Source of the DNA: Cycas panzhihuaensis
Taxonomy: Eukaryota; Cycadophyta
Assembly: GCA_023213395.1 (NCBI GenBank)
Contig: CM041465.1
Location: forward strand, 180,923,741 to 180,987,740
Direction: 5' to 3'
Length of the DNA: 64,000 nt
Below are positions 10,133-21,326 of this stretch, in pieces. A program made the position numbers and the translations under genes. The notes under the pieces are model-generated. The model saw only the letters and a list, made by a program, of their open reading frames with translations, ran no database searches and was not told the DNA's origin. Each line of letters starts with the position of its first letter. Positions within the stretch are counted from its first letter, which is position 1.

Positions 10133-10458
10133 ACCTTATGTTTACATGTTAAGATTATGTACTTTAATTTTTATGTAATATGTATACTTTTGTACTTTAG
10201 GGGTGACTTATCACTTAAGTGATAAAGTGCACACCCACATTCTTTCTAGTGAAACAACGTTGTCACTAAAGGGTCAAATGGACCCTCATACATTTTTGCT
10301 CACATGAGAGCCCAAAAGGACACATGTCCTACATGCAAGGCATGTATCTTGGATGTTTGACACTTGTCAAACATCCAAGGCCTTAGGTCTCTCATTTCAC
10401 TCTATATAATGAGACCTCTCCTCATTGTCTCATAAGAGAGTTGGAGCTATATTGTTAT
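10127..10458 (+). repeat. copia A2 3' LTR, first part
   Basis: Starts TGTTAAACC directly after the polypurine run of G at 10121-10126 and matches the 5' LTR until 10458, where copia B interrupts it. The second part resumes at 15766 (15761-15765 is the duplicated GTTAT). It carries the hairpin arms CTTGGATGTTTGACA / TGTCAAACATCCAAG (about 10349-10380) in a perfectly paired form. Confidence 0.95.
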
Positions 10459-11156
10459 TGTTGGATATTGTGACAACAATTATAGGCCTAAAATTATGGC
10501 CTGTTTTCGGCGCGGTTTCCTCCCCTAATCTTTCTCGGGGGGTTCCAAGGGGGGCGGGAGCCCCCCTTGGCCAAGGGATGCGGGGGGCGTGGAACACCCC
10601 CCGCTAGGAGGGGTTCGGGGGCGATAGCCCCCAACCCGTAAAATTGACCATGTAAACCTTATTAAAGTGAAAAGAGAATCAGGGTTGTACATTGAAAATA
10701 CCCTAGATTTTACGGTTGAGATTTTAGGTCTTGGATGTCCTCTCATGTAGCTCGTTTTAGGGCTTTTCTTATTATGTTGTAATATTATGCAATGTACAGT
10801 GAAGAGAGCGGTAGCTGATTGTTGTTCCAGAGAGCACTCTGTATCTGTGATGTACTATTTTCTCCATTCTGCAGCAATAAAGATCGCTACCTTTCCTATG
10901 TGGATGTTTCCCTAGCACACTGCTAGGGTTTTACCACGTTATATTGGGTGCACATGTGATGTTTGGCTTTCATTGTCTTGTTATTGTATAATCTCTGGTT
11001 TTAAGAACTTGATGTTTGGCTTTCATTGTCTTGTTATTGTATAATCTCTGGTTTTAAGAACTTGCATGTAATTTGTATGTTTCATTTCTGTAACTAGTTG
11101 TAAGAAAGTAATAGATCTTGGTGGCTATTAGAGGGTTTGACCTTCTATTCTCAACA
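10459..11156 (+). repeat. copia B 5' LTR
   Basis: 698 bases, TGTTGGATATTG to TTCTCAACA. It is 65 bases longer than its partner, mainly through an exact 53-base tandem duplication (10958-11010 and 11011-11063) that the 3' LTR lacks. A GC-rich segment at 10535-10635 holds three hairpins: CCAAGGGGGGC/GCCCCCCTTGG (10545-10570), GCGGGGGG/CCCCCCGC (10580-10604) and GGGGGC-GATA-GCCCCC (10617-10632). Confidence 0.94.
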
Positions 11157-11158
11157 AG

Positions 11159-11173
11159 TGGTATCAGAGCCAC
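11159..11173 (+). other. copia B primer-binding site
   Basis: TGGTATCAGAGCCAC, two bases after the LTR end, complementary to the 3' end of initiator methionine tRNA. It is the best preserved PBS in the window. The leader from here to gag is only about 55 bases, unlike the 2-kb leaders of the A family. Confidence 0.9.
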
Positions 11174-11228
11174 TCTTTTTCTTACAGCAAGTTTGTGAAG
11201 GTTTTTGGTGTCAGCTTTTCTACACCAA

Positions 11229-12045
11229 ATGGCGAAACTGGCGAGTGCAAAGTTCGAGGTGGAGAAATTCAATGGCAAGAACAACTTCGAGTTGTAGAAG
11301 TTAAAAGCGTACGATATTCTTGTACAGTAGGGTTTGTACAAAGCCCTTGAAGGAAAATCGAAGAAACCCGCGGGAATGGACGATGATGAATGGGATGATT
11401 TAGACAAAAAGGCACTTAGCACAATACGATTGTGCTTGGTAGATGAAGTTTTATTTAATATCGCAGGGGAGCAGACAACAGCAAGACTATGGACTCGGTT
11501 GGAAGGCCTATATATGACCAAATCAATAACGAACTGAATCTACCTAAAGAGGCAACTGTACTCGTTACGGATGAAGGAAGGTATAAAAATTGCTTACCAT
11601 TTAAATATTTTCAATACTCTTATTTTTTAATTGACTAGTATTGATGTTAAAATTGAGGATGAAGACAAGGCATTTACCTCAATCAGTTTTAGCACTACAG
11701 ATGAATTGGAATATGACTCTGTTATGAGTGCTTTGCTAATGGAAGAAGTGCGGAGGAAGTCTAGTCTTGAAACCTCCACACCAGAAGCCATGACAGTAAG
11801 GGGTAGAACATTTGAGAGAGGACAAAACTCCAGGGATACATTGAGATCCAAGTCAAAGAGCAAAAAGAGTAAGCTCAGGTGTTGGCATTGTAATAAGATC
11901 GGTCACCTCAAGAAGGATTGTTACAAAAAGAAGGAGTTCCAGAAAAAGGAAGATCCTGCCAAGGAGGCAAATCAGGTGGAGTCGAATGAAGGTATGGATG
12001 ATGATGTCTTGGTTGCTTATAATGTTTCTCATTATCACCATGACT
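11229..12045 (+). pseudogene. copia B gag (broken)
   Basis: ATG at 11229 (MAKLASAKFEVEKFNGKN). Stops at about 11295 (TAG where the family has Trp) and about 11331. The core DDDEWDDLDKKALSTIRLCL follows at 11376 on. There is a degraded or partly deleted stretch at about 11537-11630, then an acidic segment and a zinc knuckle CWHCNKIGHLKKDC (11880-11921) with all three Cys and the His in place. The nucleocapsid part is therefore better kept than the capsid part. Confidence 0.88.
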
Positions 12046-15000
12046 GGTTATTAGATTTAGGTGCTTTGTACCACATGTGTCCATACAGGAGTTGGTTCTC
12101 ATCATACCAACCTCTTGATGGTGGTGATGTACTTATAGGAAACGAAGTTTCTTGTAAGACAGTGGGCATTGGTAGCGTCAGAATTAAGATGTTTGATGGG
12201 GTAGTCAGAACATTAACTGAGGTTAGACATGTACCTGATTTAAAAAGGAACCTGATTTCCTTGGGTGAATTAGATTCAAGTGGTTTTAAGCATACAGGTC
12301 ATGAAGGAGTCCTAAAGGTGTCAAAGGGCGCCTCGGTTGTTATGAAAGCCTTAAAGAAAGGAAATCTTTATATTTTAGTGGGAAGTATAGATGTTAGCCA
12401 GCGACTACGCCTCAAAGACCAGAAGATCCCCGCCACTATGGCATCAATGACTTGGGCACATGAGTGAAAAAGGATTTAAGGTGCTGATAAACCATAAGTT
12501 ACTTCCTAACTTGCAGCTTTCAAATTTAGCTTTCTGTAAATATTGTGTTTTTGGAAAATAGTGTAGACTCAAGTTTAAAGTAGGGAGTCACACTAGTAAA
12601 GGCATTCTGGATTACATACATTCAGATGTGTGGAGGATCATTGTATTTTATCACATTTATAGATGATTACTCCAAGAAGGTATGGGTCTATTTTTTGAAA
12701 AGGAAATCTGAAGTTTTCAGTGTGTTTAAGTAGTTTAAGGCTTTAGTTGAGAACAGTACTGGTAAGACAATCAAATGTTTAAGAACTGACAATGGAGGTG
12801 AGTTCAACTCCTTGGAATTTGAAAACTATTGCAGAGAAGCTGGGATCGAAAGACACAAGACCACTAGCTATACTCCACAGCAAAATGGCATTACTGAGCG
12901 CATGAATAGGACACTCCTAGAAAGAGCAAGAAGCATGCTAAGTAATGCAGGAGTGGAGCAGGGCTTGTGGGCAGAAGCTGTCCAAATAGCTTGCTATCTG
13001 GTAAACAGGTCATCATCAGTTACAATAGATTGTAAGATTCCTGAAGAGGTATAGACTGGACATTCGTGTGATTATTCAAATTTAAAAGTTTTTGGTTGTG
13101 ATGCTTATACCTGGACTGACAAAAGTAAACATTCAAAGTTAGACCCAAAATCCAAGAGATATATCTTTGTTGGTTATGGTGATAAGGATGGTGTGAAGGG
13201 ATACAGGTTGTGGGATCCTACTTCCCACAAAATCACCATTAACAAAGATGTCATATTTGATGAATCTCCCCTTGTAAAATCGATGCTGTAGAAGCTGAAA
13301 TGAAATAGGAGTAGCAAGATGAACATCAACAAGTTAAGTTTGAAATGCAGCCATCTATGGAATCAAAAGAGCATGAAGATCTTTCTGAAGATGAATCAGC
13401 AGCAGATTCATAGGAGCATGTGGATACTCCTCTGCCAACAGTTAGAAGATCTACATGAGTTAATCATCCACCTGACAGGTACAACCCTTCTATTTCTATT
13501 GCTTTAGTTTCTAATGATGGTGAGCCCACATGTTATCAGGAAGCAGTAGATGATATCCATGGAGAGAAGTGGATAAGGGCTATGCAGGAAGAGATAGATG
13601 CCTTGAAGAAAAATCATTCATGGGACTTGGTAGAACTTCCACATGGCAGGAAGACTATTGGTTGCAGGTGGGTTTTCAAAAAGAAAATGGATGTTGATGG
13701 AAAGGTTTATAAATACAGAGCACGACTAGTGGCAAAAGGCTTTGCTCAGAAAGCAGGTATTGACTTTCATGAGATCTTTTCACCAGTTGTTAAACTTGTT
13801 TCAATTCAAGTGTTGTTAGCATTGGTAGCTTCTCTCAATTTGGAGTTAGAGCAGTTAGATGTAAAAACAACTTTTCTACATGGAGATTTAGATGAGGAGA
13901 TCTATATGGATCAACCAGAGGGGTTTGTACAAGAAGGCAGGAAAAGACTTGTTTGCAGGCTCAGGAAATCATTGTATGGCCTGAAGCAATCACCCAAGTA
14001 GTGGTACAAGAAGTTTGATGCCTTCATGGAGAGCCAAAATTTCAAAAGAAGTAAGTATGATCATTGTGTTCACTTCAAATTTATGGACAATGGCTTATTC
14101 ATTATCTTAGTGTTATATGTTGATGACATGCTGGTTGCAAGTAAGAGCATGGTAGAAATCAATAAGCTAAAGGCTCAATTGGCTAGGACTTTTGATATGA
14201 AGGATCTAGGAGCTGCAAAACAAATCTTAGGCATGGAGATACACAGAGACAGGAAAAGTGGTAAGCTATGGTTATCACAGCAGAAATATGTTGAGAAGGT
14301 GCTAACCATGTTTGGGATGGCAAATGTGAAACTAGTGAGTATCCCTTTGGCTTCCCACTTCAAGCTTTCATCTAATATGAGTCCTAGTAGTGAAGAAGAA
14401 AAGGCTTATATGTCTCATGTGCCTTATGCGGTCAAGAGGGAAGTTTAATGTATGCCATGGTATGTACAAGACCTGATATTTCACATGTAGTTGGTGTAGT
14501 TAGTAGGTTTATGGCAAAACCAGGAAAGGAGCATTGGGCTGCAGTGAAATGGGTGCTTCGGTATTTGAGAGGCACTAGTGATTACTGCATCACCTTTGGA
14601 GGTACAGGAAATTAGGTTTGTGGATATATCAATTCAGATTTTGCAGGAGATTTAAACAAAAGAAGGTCTACTTTAGGTTATGTTTCCACTCTTGCAAATG
14701 GTCCAGTTAGTTGGATGTCCAAATTGCAGAGCACAATTACACTGTCAACCATGGAAGCTGAATATGTTGATGTAGTACATACTTGTAAAGAAGCAATCTG
14801 GTTACAGGGTCTATTGGTTGAGCTTGGAAGGAGACAAGAAAATGTAAAGGTATTTTGTGACAGTCAAAGTGCTATTTACCTAGCCAAGAATCTAGCTTAT
14901 CACAGTAGAACAAAGTATATTGCTCTAAAGTACCATTTTGTTAGACAGGTTGTGGAAGCAGGTGGAGTGGCACTTGAGAAGATTCACATCAATCAGAATT

Positions 15001-15080
15001 GTGCTGATATATTCACTAAACTAGTACCATTAGAGAAGTTCAAATGGTGTTTGACTTCTCTTGGCTTACAGAAAAGATGA
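12046..15080 (+). pseudogene. copia B pol: protease, integrase, RT, RNase H (broken)
   Basis: The protease motif is WLLDLGALYHM (DLG for DSG, about 12050). After TWAHE a frameshift leads into a pre-integrase FCKYCVFGK. The integrase has HSDVW (about 12620) joined almost directly to [10 protein letters not shown], so about ten residues are lost; the second Asp (RTDNGGEF) and Glu (ITERMNRT) remain. RT has the intact LYVDDMLVAS (YVDD at about 14117-14128) but a TAG at 13999-14001. RNase H keeps INSDFAGD, STMEAEY and FCDSQSA. Stop TGA at 15078-15080. Confidence 0.92.
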
Positions 15081-15127
15081 TGAAGGATCCAGGAAAGGTA
15101 GCGAGTAATTGTTGTCAAGGTGGAGAT

Positions 15128-15760
15128 TGTTGGGTATTGTGACAACAATTATAGGCCTAAAATTATGGCCTGTTTTCAGTGCGGTTTCCCCCCCTAATCT
15201 TTCTCGGGAGGTTCCATAAGGTGAGCCCCCTTGGCAGAAGGGGCGTGGAACGCCCCCCGTTAGAAGGGGGTTCAAGGGCGATAGCCCCTGACCCGAAAAA
15301 TTGACCATGTAAACCTTATTTAAGTGAAAAGAGAATCAGGGTCATACATTGAAAATACCCTAGATTCTACGGTTGAGATTTTAGGTCTTGGATGTCCTCT
15401 CATATAGCCCGTTTTAGGGATTTTCTTATTATGTTGTAATGTTATGTAATGTATTGTGAAGAGGGCGGTGGCTGATTGTTGTTCCAGAGAGCACTCTATA
15501 TCTATGATATACTATTTTCTCCATTCTACAGTAATAAAGATCGCTACCTTTCTTGTGTGGATGTTTCCCTAGCACACTGCTAGGGTTTTACCACGTTATA
15601 TCGGGTGCACATGTGATGTTTGGCTTTCATTGTCTTGTTACTGTATAATCTCTGGTTTTAAGAACTTGCATGTAATTTGTATGTTTTATTTCTGTAACCA
15701 GTTATAAGAAAGTAATAGATCTTGGTGGCTGTTAGAGGGTTGGACCTTCTATTCTCAACA
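15128..15760 (+). repeat. copia B 3' LTR
   Basis: 633 bases, TGTTGGGTATTG to TTCTCAACA, directly after the polypurine stretch AAGGTGGAGAT. It has the single form of the 53-base segment duplicated in the 5' LTR. The GC-rich hairpin block is eroded: the first hairpin is lost, while GGGCGATAGCCC is kept. Confidence 0.94.
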
Positions 15761-15987
15761 GTTATGCTATCAGTTTGCTAATCAAACTATTCATTCTTTG
15801 GAGGTTGGACCAATTCCAACTCCACATATTGGGTATCATTTTCTCTTACTCCTTCATTTGTGCTTTGTCTCTTTGCTCTCTATTTTCCTTGAGATTATTA
15901 TACTTGTTTGTATTTCTGCAACTAGAACTAGAGTGATCCTAGTTTCTAGATCTTGGGACTGTTGAGGCCATCTAGCCTCTTTTCACA
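15761..15987 (+). repeat. copia A2 3' LTR, second part
   Basis: The A2 3' LTR resumes after copia B: GTTAT (15761-15765, the target copy), then sequence matching the A2 5' LTR from about 3444 to its end at TTTTCACA (15987). Positions 15988-15993 are the right ATATGT target copy in gypsy I. Confidence 0.95.
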
Positions 15988-16722
15988 ATATGTAATACAA
16001 GGTGATCTACTAATCACTAGATAAGTTATGCTTGGTCATGTAGGCCTGCCAATAAACTTCTTATGTAGATAGTTTGAGATAAGTAGCTTCGTGGAATTAA
16101 CCATTAACCACTACACTACAGGACTTCAACGGCCAGTAGGTTGCCTATGCTAGGAAGGATTTAGTACCTATAAGTGTCCTCCTATATACCTAAAGGTACA
16201 TGGAGGTGCAATTCCATAACCAATTTTTGTCTAGGGTTGGGTTTAGGAGTGTTATCTCTATTCCTTCATACAAGGGGCAAAAAAGCCATGGTGCACTTAG
16301 TCAGAACGATAGATCCTTATGATGTTTAAAGACCTTCAGTATAGGGTCTCTACCTAACTACTTGGGTTATCGCCATGCAGAGTCATCTACCCAAGAATGA
16401 GTGGTGGTAGGGAAAAGAATAGCTATCAAGCGGAGTTATCTACCCTTGGACTTATGATTCCAGCACATAAATTAAAATAAATAAATTGAACTAAAAATGA
16501 ACACAAGGAAAAAAAAAGTGCTAGGTGTTACCTAAGGGAAGAAATTCCTCATTTCTCATGACTTTTGAGTGATGTTGGTTCTGTTCCTCAATCTTCATGG
16601 AGAGAGTACTAAGAGAAGGTCTTTTCTCGATCTTTACTTGGTTAAGAGAGTACTCGATTTTCCAAGAAAACAAAAATCTCAATTTTTTTGCCTATTGAGC
16701 AACTTTCCACGATCACGAACTT
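15988..16722 (-). other. gypsy I 5' leader, PBS-proximal part
   Basis: Non-coding on both strands. It joins in order with 2563-3115 across A2, which places it between the PBS and gag of I. Apart from an A-run at 16509-16517 I see no repeat or motif in it. Confidence 0.55.
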
Positions 16723-17517
16723 AGCTCTGATACGATTTCTAGCATTTCCTTTTAGAAAATCAACCTTGCAAATATAGCTCAACGGAAATGAAATCCAAAT
16801 ATTGATTAAATGAGAATAAAATATGTAAATAGATCACAAGCAAATTGAACATCAAAGAGAGTATAGAAGTACTTTCTCTTCAAAAGATAATAATACTTAG
16901 CAAACCTTTACAAGTAATATTTGACCCTTTAAATAGACATGTGGGGGTCTTCTTCCTATGATCCTATTAGTGGCCATAGCGGTGTTACATCTTATTAGAG
17001 AGCTTAGCAGTTTGGACATAAATCTTAATAACTAACATCAATCCTTAACCCTTTGGTGGTTCCCTCTTACTAGTGTTTAGGAAATATGGGATTACGTTAC
17101 ATATATCTTGAACAAAAATAGATAAAATAGAGAAAATATACATAACAGTATCTCTTCTACTGCATAAATGTTAAATACAAGTTACAACAATGTTCCTTTT
17201 TACAACTATCCTCTTTGAGGCAAGGTTCCCTCTTAGATGTTACAGCTCTAAGGCCAAAAATATAGTAGCGAAGTTATTCACCATGATGCCCTAGAATGAG
17301 GTCCCAAGGGCCCTTAAATAGGTGATTAAATGGTCCCTATGTAAGTCAGCCATAATGAAGTCATAAACTGGAGTTTATTCTGTCCTATAAGTTGGCTAGA
17401 ACCACTCTAAGAAGTTGGCTAGGATAAGAATAATAATAGTGTATTCTAAGCCCTATATTAAGGTCAGTTTCCCTAGGGTGAGCGAGGTCAGCCAAATTGT
17501 TGGAGTTGTTGCATGCT
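16723..17517 (-). repeat. probable gypsy I 5' LTR and PBS
   Basis: On the minus strand a TATCAGAGCTAAG site (16723-16735) follows a stretch with an LTR-like 3' end: a TATTTAAAGGG TATA-like box (about 16931-16941), AATCAATATT (about 16798-16807) and a TTTCATTTCCGTTG segment. The inner edge is near 16739. The outer edge is uncertain, between 17243 (a minus-strand TGTAACATC) and about 17517, where the RT reading of copia A-prime breaks off. The TG/CA ends are not clear, so the borders are tentative. It completes the order LTR-PBS-leader-gag-pro-RT of I. Confidence 0.5.
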
Positions 17518-20100
17518 TCCTTTTCAAGCGTTAGTTTGACACTAGTCTCCATAGGTATAGGTGAAGGTTTGTAGTCCTCCATTCTAAAGCACTGCAAAAT
17601 ATCCCAAGTGTAATTGGCTTGGGAAATGAAGATATCGCCCAACTATTACCACACCTCCATGCCTAAAAAGTAGTGGAGAATCCCAAGATTTGTGATCTCA
17701 AAACTTCTCTGTAAGTCCTCTTGGAGACTTTCAATTATCTTAGTATCACTTCTAGTGATACTTAAGTCATCAAAATATAAAATGACAAAGGTCATGTACT
17801 AGTTTCAAACTTTTATGTACAAGTTTGGAGCTGATAAGGATTGATGAAACCTATGTCTCACAAAGTAGTCACTAATTTTTAAATACTAAGCATATGGGGC
17901 CTACTTTAAGCCATTCAAATCCTTTTTAAGGTGATAAACAAAATGCTCTTTGTCATGTTCATTGTAAACAGGAGGTTGCTCTAGATATACCTCCTTTGAA
18001 AGATTGCCATTGATAAAGGTTCTCTTCATATTTATCTGATACATAGGCTATTTGCATTGTATAACTACGTTCATTATAAGTTTGATAGTGTTCATATTTG
18101 TTATTGATAAAAATGTTTCATCATAGTTTATGCTTTCTTTTTGTTTAAAACCTTTAGCCACTAGTTGAGCCTTGTGACGCTCGATTGAACCATCATATTA
18201 GAATTTGATTTTGTAGATCTACTTATAATATATTACCTATTTTCCTTTAAGCAATTTAACCAAATCCTAAGTCCCATTCTTTTTACTAGAATGGATTTTA
18301 TCATCCATAGCAACTTTCTACTTTTTATCTTTACATGCTTCCTCAAAAGTGGAAAACTCATCAATAGTTAACACTTTAGCTATAAGTGTGTAATTAACAG
18401 TTTGTTGTCATAGTTTGGATGGACATTTACTTCAATAGTTTGTGTACCATATATTGTTTGAAAATACCATTTAGGTATTTTCTTTGCTGATGTTGTAGTC
18501 ACTTTAATGTCCTAAGCCCTTAAGGGCTACCTCATATTTGATAAACTGCTAAGATCAAGAGGAGTTGATGAAGTAGATATAGTTGATGCAAACAAAGAAG
18601 AAGATACAAGTGTTAATGATGTGTACGGTGTGGATAATTATGAGGGAAGGAGATTCTCAACAATCATTTTGCCTTTGTCAAGGAGAATATGCATAGCAAC
18701 ATTATCCTATTTCTCGTTATCTTCAACAAAGATAACATCTCTAATTACATGTCCTTTTCTACCAATAGGGTTATAAACCTGTTATGCTTTACTTCCTATT
18801 GCATAACTAATAAAGATACATTTCAAACTTTTATCATCAAGCTTTTACCTTTGTTGTTGGAGAATGTGCATGTAGGTTGTGCACCCAAAGGTGCGTAAGT
18901 GGTTGGTAGTCGGCCTTTTGGCAAACCAAGGCTCTTGTAGTATCATATCCTAGACTACAATTGTGGAGCTTTTATTTGTGATATAAGTAGTTGTGTAAAG
19001 TACTTCTGCCCAATAAAATTGTTGGAGACTTTTAACATGCATCATCATCTTCGCTTTGTTTGTAAATGTTCTATTCATTCTCTCTACTATCCCATTTTGT
19101 TATGGTGTGTATGGAGAAATAAACGGATATTTGATGCCATTGTCAATTCAATACTAGTTGAATTCTTTTGAAGTAAATTCACCCTCATTGTCAGATCATG
19201 AGATTTTGATTTGCATGTCTGACTCCTCCTCTACAACAAGTTTGAATTATTTAAACTTAGAAAATGCTTTAGATTTATGTTTTATACAATATACCCAAAC
19301 TTTATGAGAGAATTCATCCATGAAGGTGATGTAGTGAGATGCTCCACTAGGAGATTGTGTGGATATGGGTCCAGAAATATCTATATGTACTAGCTACAAT
19401 AATTATGTAGCCCTCCATGCTTGACCTTTTGGAAATGTTCTTTATTGTTTTCCCATAACACATGCATCACATAGCCACTTACATATTGAGATTTTAGATA
19501 GGTCAAACACCATGTTCTTTCTAAACATCAATTTGATGCTCTTTAAGTTCAAGTGATCTAGTTTGTTATGCCATAGCTTCTCCTTAGTCAGAGACTGAGT
19601 GATATAGGTCTATGGTCCTCATAATCAATAGCAATCACTTCATCATTTTGTCACATATAGTACATTTCCTATTTTTAAATAGTATGCTCATCTTCTACTT
19701 ATCAAGTTGGCTAAAAGATGGCAATTGTTTAGGCATAGATGAAACTATAAAAGTATCTCCACTAGGAAACAATTAAGTAGGGTCTTTTTTAGTGTTGAAT
19801 GAGGTAATTTTTCCAATACTAAATATTTGAGCAGTTTGATTCTTACCAAAAGTAATAGTTTGACCCTTGCCTTCTTCAACTTCATCCAATAAATTAGCAT
19901 CTCCAATCATGTGACAGGATGCGCCTCAGTCAATAGTTTGTGTGTTAGCGTTGTTGCTATTGTGATATGCACAAAATAACTTCTCGTCATCAAACTAATT
20001 GTTATGGCTTTAATAGCCACCTTTGTATGCCCCTTTCAATTTCCATGATGACCTTGAAATACACTTAGATTTTGTCTGTGTGAGGATTGTTGTTACTATT
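17518..20100 (-). pseudogene. copia A-prime pol: protease, integrase, RT (heavily decayed, truncated)
   Basis: Minus-strand homologue of the A2/A3 pol. Protease at about 19926 with I-D-stop-GAS; integrase HTPQQN-type region about 19100-19200; RT from about 18330 to 17518 with LYFDD-type active site near 17780 and the words GDIFISQANYTWDILQ and YKPSPIPMETSVKLTLE at 17518-17640, almost identical to A2. The reading ends abruptly at about 17518; RNase H and the 3' LTR are missing because gypsy I inserted here, and would continue left of this window. Stops occur in every domain. Confidence 0.85.
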
Positions 20101-20939
20101 GTTTCTATTGCAACTGTTGTGATTATTGTTGCAAGTCATGTTACTTATTTCTACATTGATGTTGAATGTGGGCAACCTTGCCACAATAATAATATACAAC
20201 TTGTTTTGATTTTGAAGTATTAATGTTAAGTTTTTCAAACTACTTATGAAGATTTTGTTTGGGAGTCATAGGCTACTTGTCTTTATGCTTTGCATTGAAT
20301 GTTCTTGAAGTTGCCCCTTCATCTTAATGAGAGTAGATTTGCTCTTCTTGCAATAAGAGACTTTCCAACTTATTAAAAGTTGATGCGTAAAGTGCTTACT
20401 TATGTGATTGAGGAAATAAAACCATTGTACTCCCTTGGTAATGCATAGATGGTGGCAGTGACAAGGTCTTCATTTGATGCAGGCTTTCCCAAAGTTGTTA
20501 ATTCATTATTGATCTCTTTTACATTTGATAAAAAAATAGTCATAGGCTCAATAAACTTAATACAAAACAACTTTGCTTTGGACATAACTATACGAATATC
20601 ATGTTGTCTTTCATATAATGATAATAAAGTGTCTCATGCTTCTTTGGAAGTTGAAGCATTAGTAATATTTTGATAAACAGTGTTGTGAATTATCATATGT
20701 AAAAAAGCTAAGGCTATTTCATCCTTAGATCCCGCCGCAACAACTAAAATAGAATCCAATAGGTATCATTGTATGTTGATTAGCAGGGTCTTGAGTTGGA
20801 GTTAGTTTTAGAAGTCTTCCACTTATATAGCTTCACAATTCATTCATCATTAGTAAATTTCTTTTTTTTTTTAAGCTTGATAATTTTTAGATCCATTAAG
20901 TTTAATATGATTTGCATCAAGCATTGTGATAGCAGCCAT
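20101..20939 (-). pseudogene. copia A-prime gag (decayed)
   Basis: Start at the minus-strand ATG 20939 (MAAITMLDANHIKLNG), clearly related to the A2 start MDAINMLNACTIRL. An open core at 20400-20585 reads AKLFCIKFIEPMTIFLSNVKE. The zinc knuckle at about 20150-20190 is YYYCGKVAHIQHQC, with the first cysteine changed to tyrosine. Several stops and frameshifts. Confidence 0.85.
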
Positions 20940-21252
20940 GATTTAAGTATTTAAGTTGAGTTAAATTCTTGTAACTAAAGAATTAATTTAGAACTCTCAA
21001 GTTTTCACCACTTAAATTCCACTTGTAAGTACACCAATAACCTTGATTTATCCAATAACTGAAAAATTGCAAAGAAAGTGGGGGGCTATGATTTTTGAGT
21101 GGTCCAACCCTAGTCTATAAAGTAGATCTAACAGTTGGCCAAAATAAATTTTTAGAAATAAGCAGGTAGGGTTGATTTACATGACTGTATTATGCTTTCA
21201 TTGGAGTTCATAGCTTCAATAATACCCTTTTTTAACCTTCTATTTCACAATA

Positions 21253-21326
21253 TCAAGTCTTAATTACTATGCACTGACCATACAACTAGTTGGTCCCCTA
21301 GGGAATGCACTAATCATAAGACTTGA
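21253..21326 (-). promoter_or_regulatory. conserved structured leader segment (A-prime copy)
   Basis: Minus-strand counterpart of 5549-5616 in A2. The outer arms TCAAGTCTTA and TAAGACTTGA pair over ten bases (21317-21326 with 21253-21262), and TGCA/TGCA pair inside. Compared with A2, two adjacent base pairs in the outer stem have changed on both sides. It lies about 315 bases upstream of the gag start, the same distance as in A2. Confidence 0.65.

Larger units (their letters stand above)
10459..15760 (+). mobile_element. copia B, full-length element inserted in the 3' LTR of A2
   Basis: A complete 5.3-kb copia element: LTRs 10459-11156 and 15128-15760, PBS, gag-pol and a GGTGGAGAT polypurine tract. 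A perfect 5-base duplication GTTAT flanks it (10454-10458 and 15761-15765). Gag words (KFEVEKFNGKN) and the LTR/PPT style fit the Tork/Tnt1-like group, by family knowledge. Gag-pol has several stops, a deletion in the integrase and frameshifts. Confidence 0.94.
3116..15987 (+). mobile_element. copia A2, full-length element interrupted by copia B
   Basis: A complete copia element: 5' LTR 3116-3669, PBS, long leader, gag-pol, polypurine tract, and a 3' LTR split into 10127-10458 and 15766-15987 by copia B. Without B it is about 7.6 kb. It is flanked by ATATGT on both sides (3110-3115 and 15988-15993); copia duplications are usually five bases, so one base may match by chance. Both flanks belong to gypsy I. 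The pol frame has two stops and several lost catalytic residues, so it cannot move by itself now. Confidence 0.93.

Noticed and set aside
10525-10746. Minus-strand Pro/Gly-rich open frame in the copia B LTR
   Set aside because: A by-product of the GC-rich hairpin block; not kept in the 3' LTR frame.
18689-18898. Plus-strand small open frames across 17-24 kb (also 20023-20223, 20449-20673, 22850-23159 region)
   Set aside because: Antisense shadows of the minus-strand copia A-prime coding sequence, leader or LTR.
21253-21326. A tRNA-like gene in the A-family leader (a GGTTCAAACC word lies nearby at 5525-5534)
   Set aside because: No acceptor stem or anticodon arm of tRNA size, and the arms do not match a cloverleaf; interpreted as a leader structure instead.
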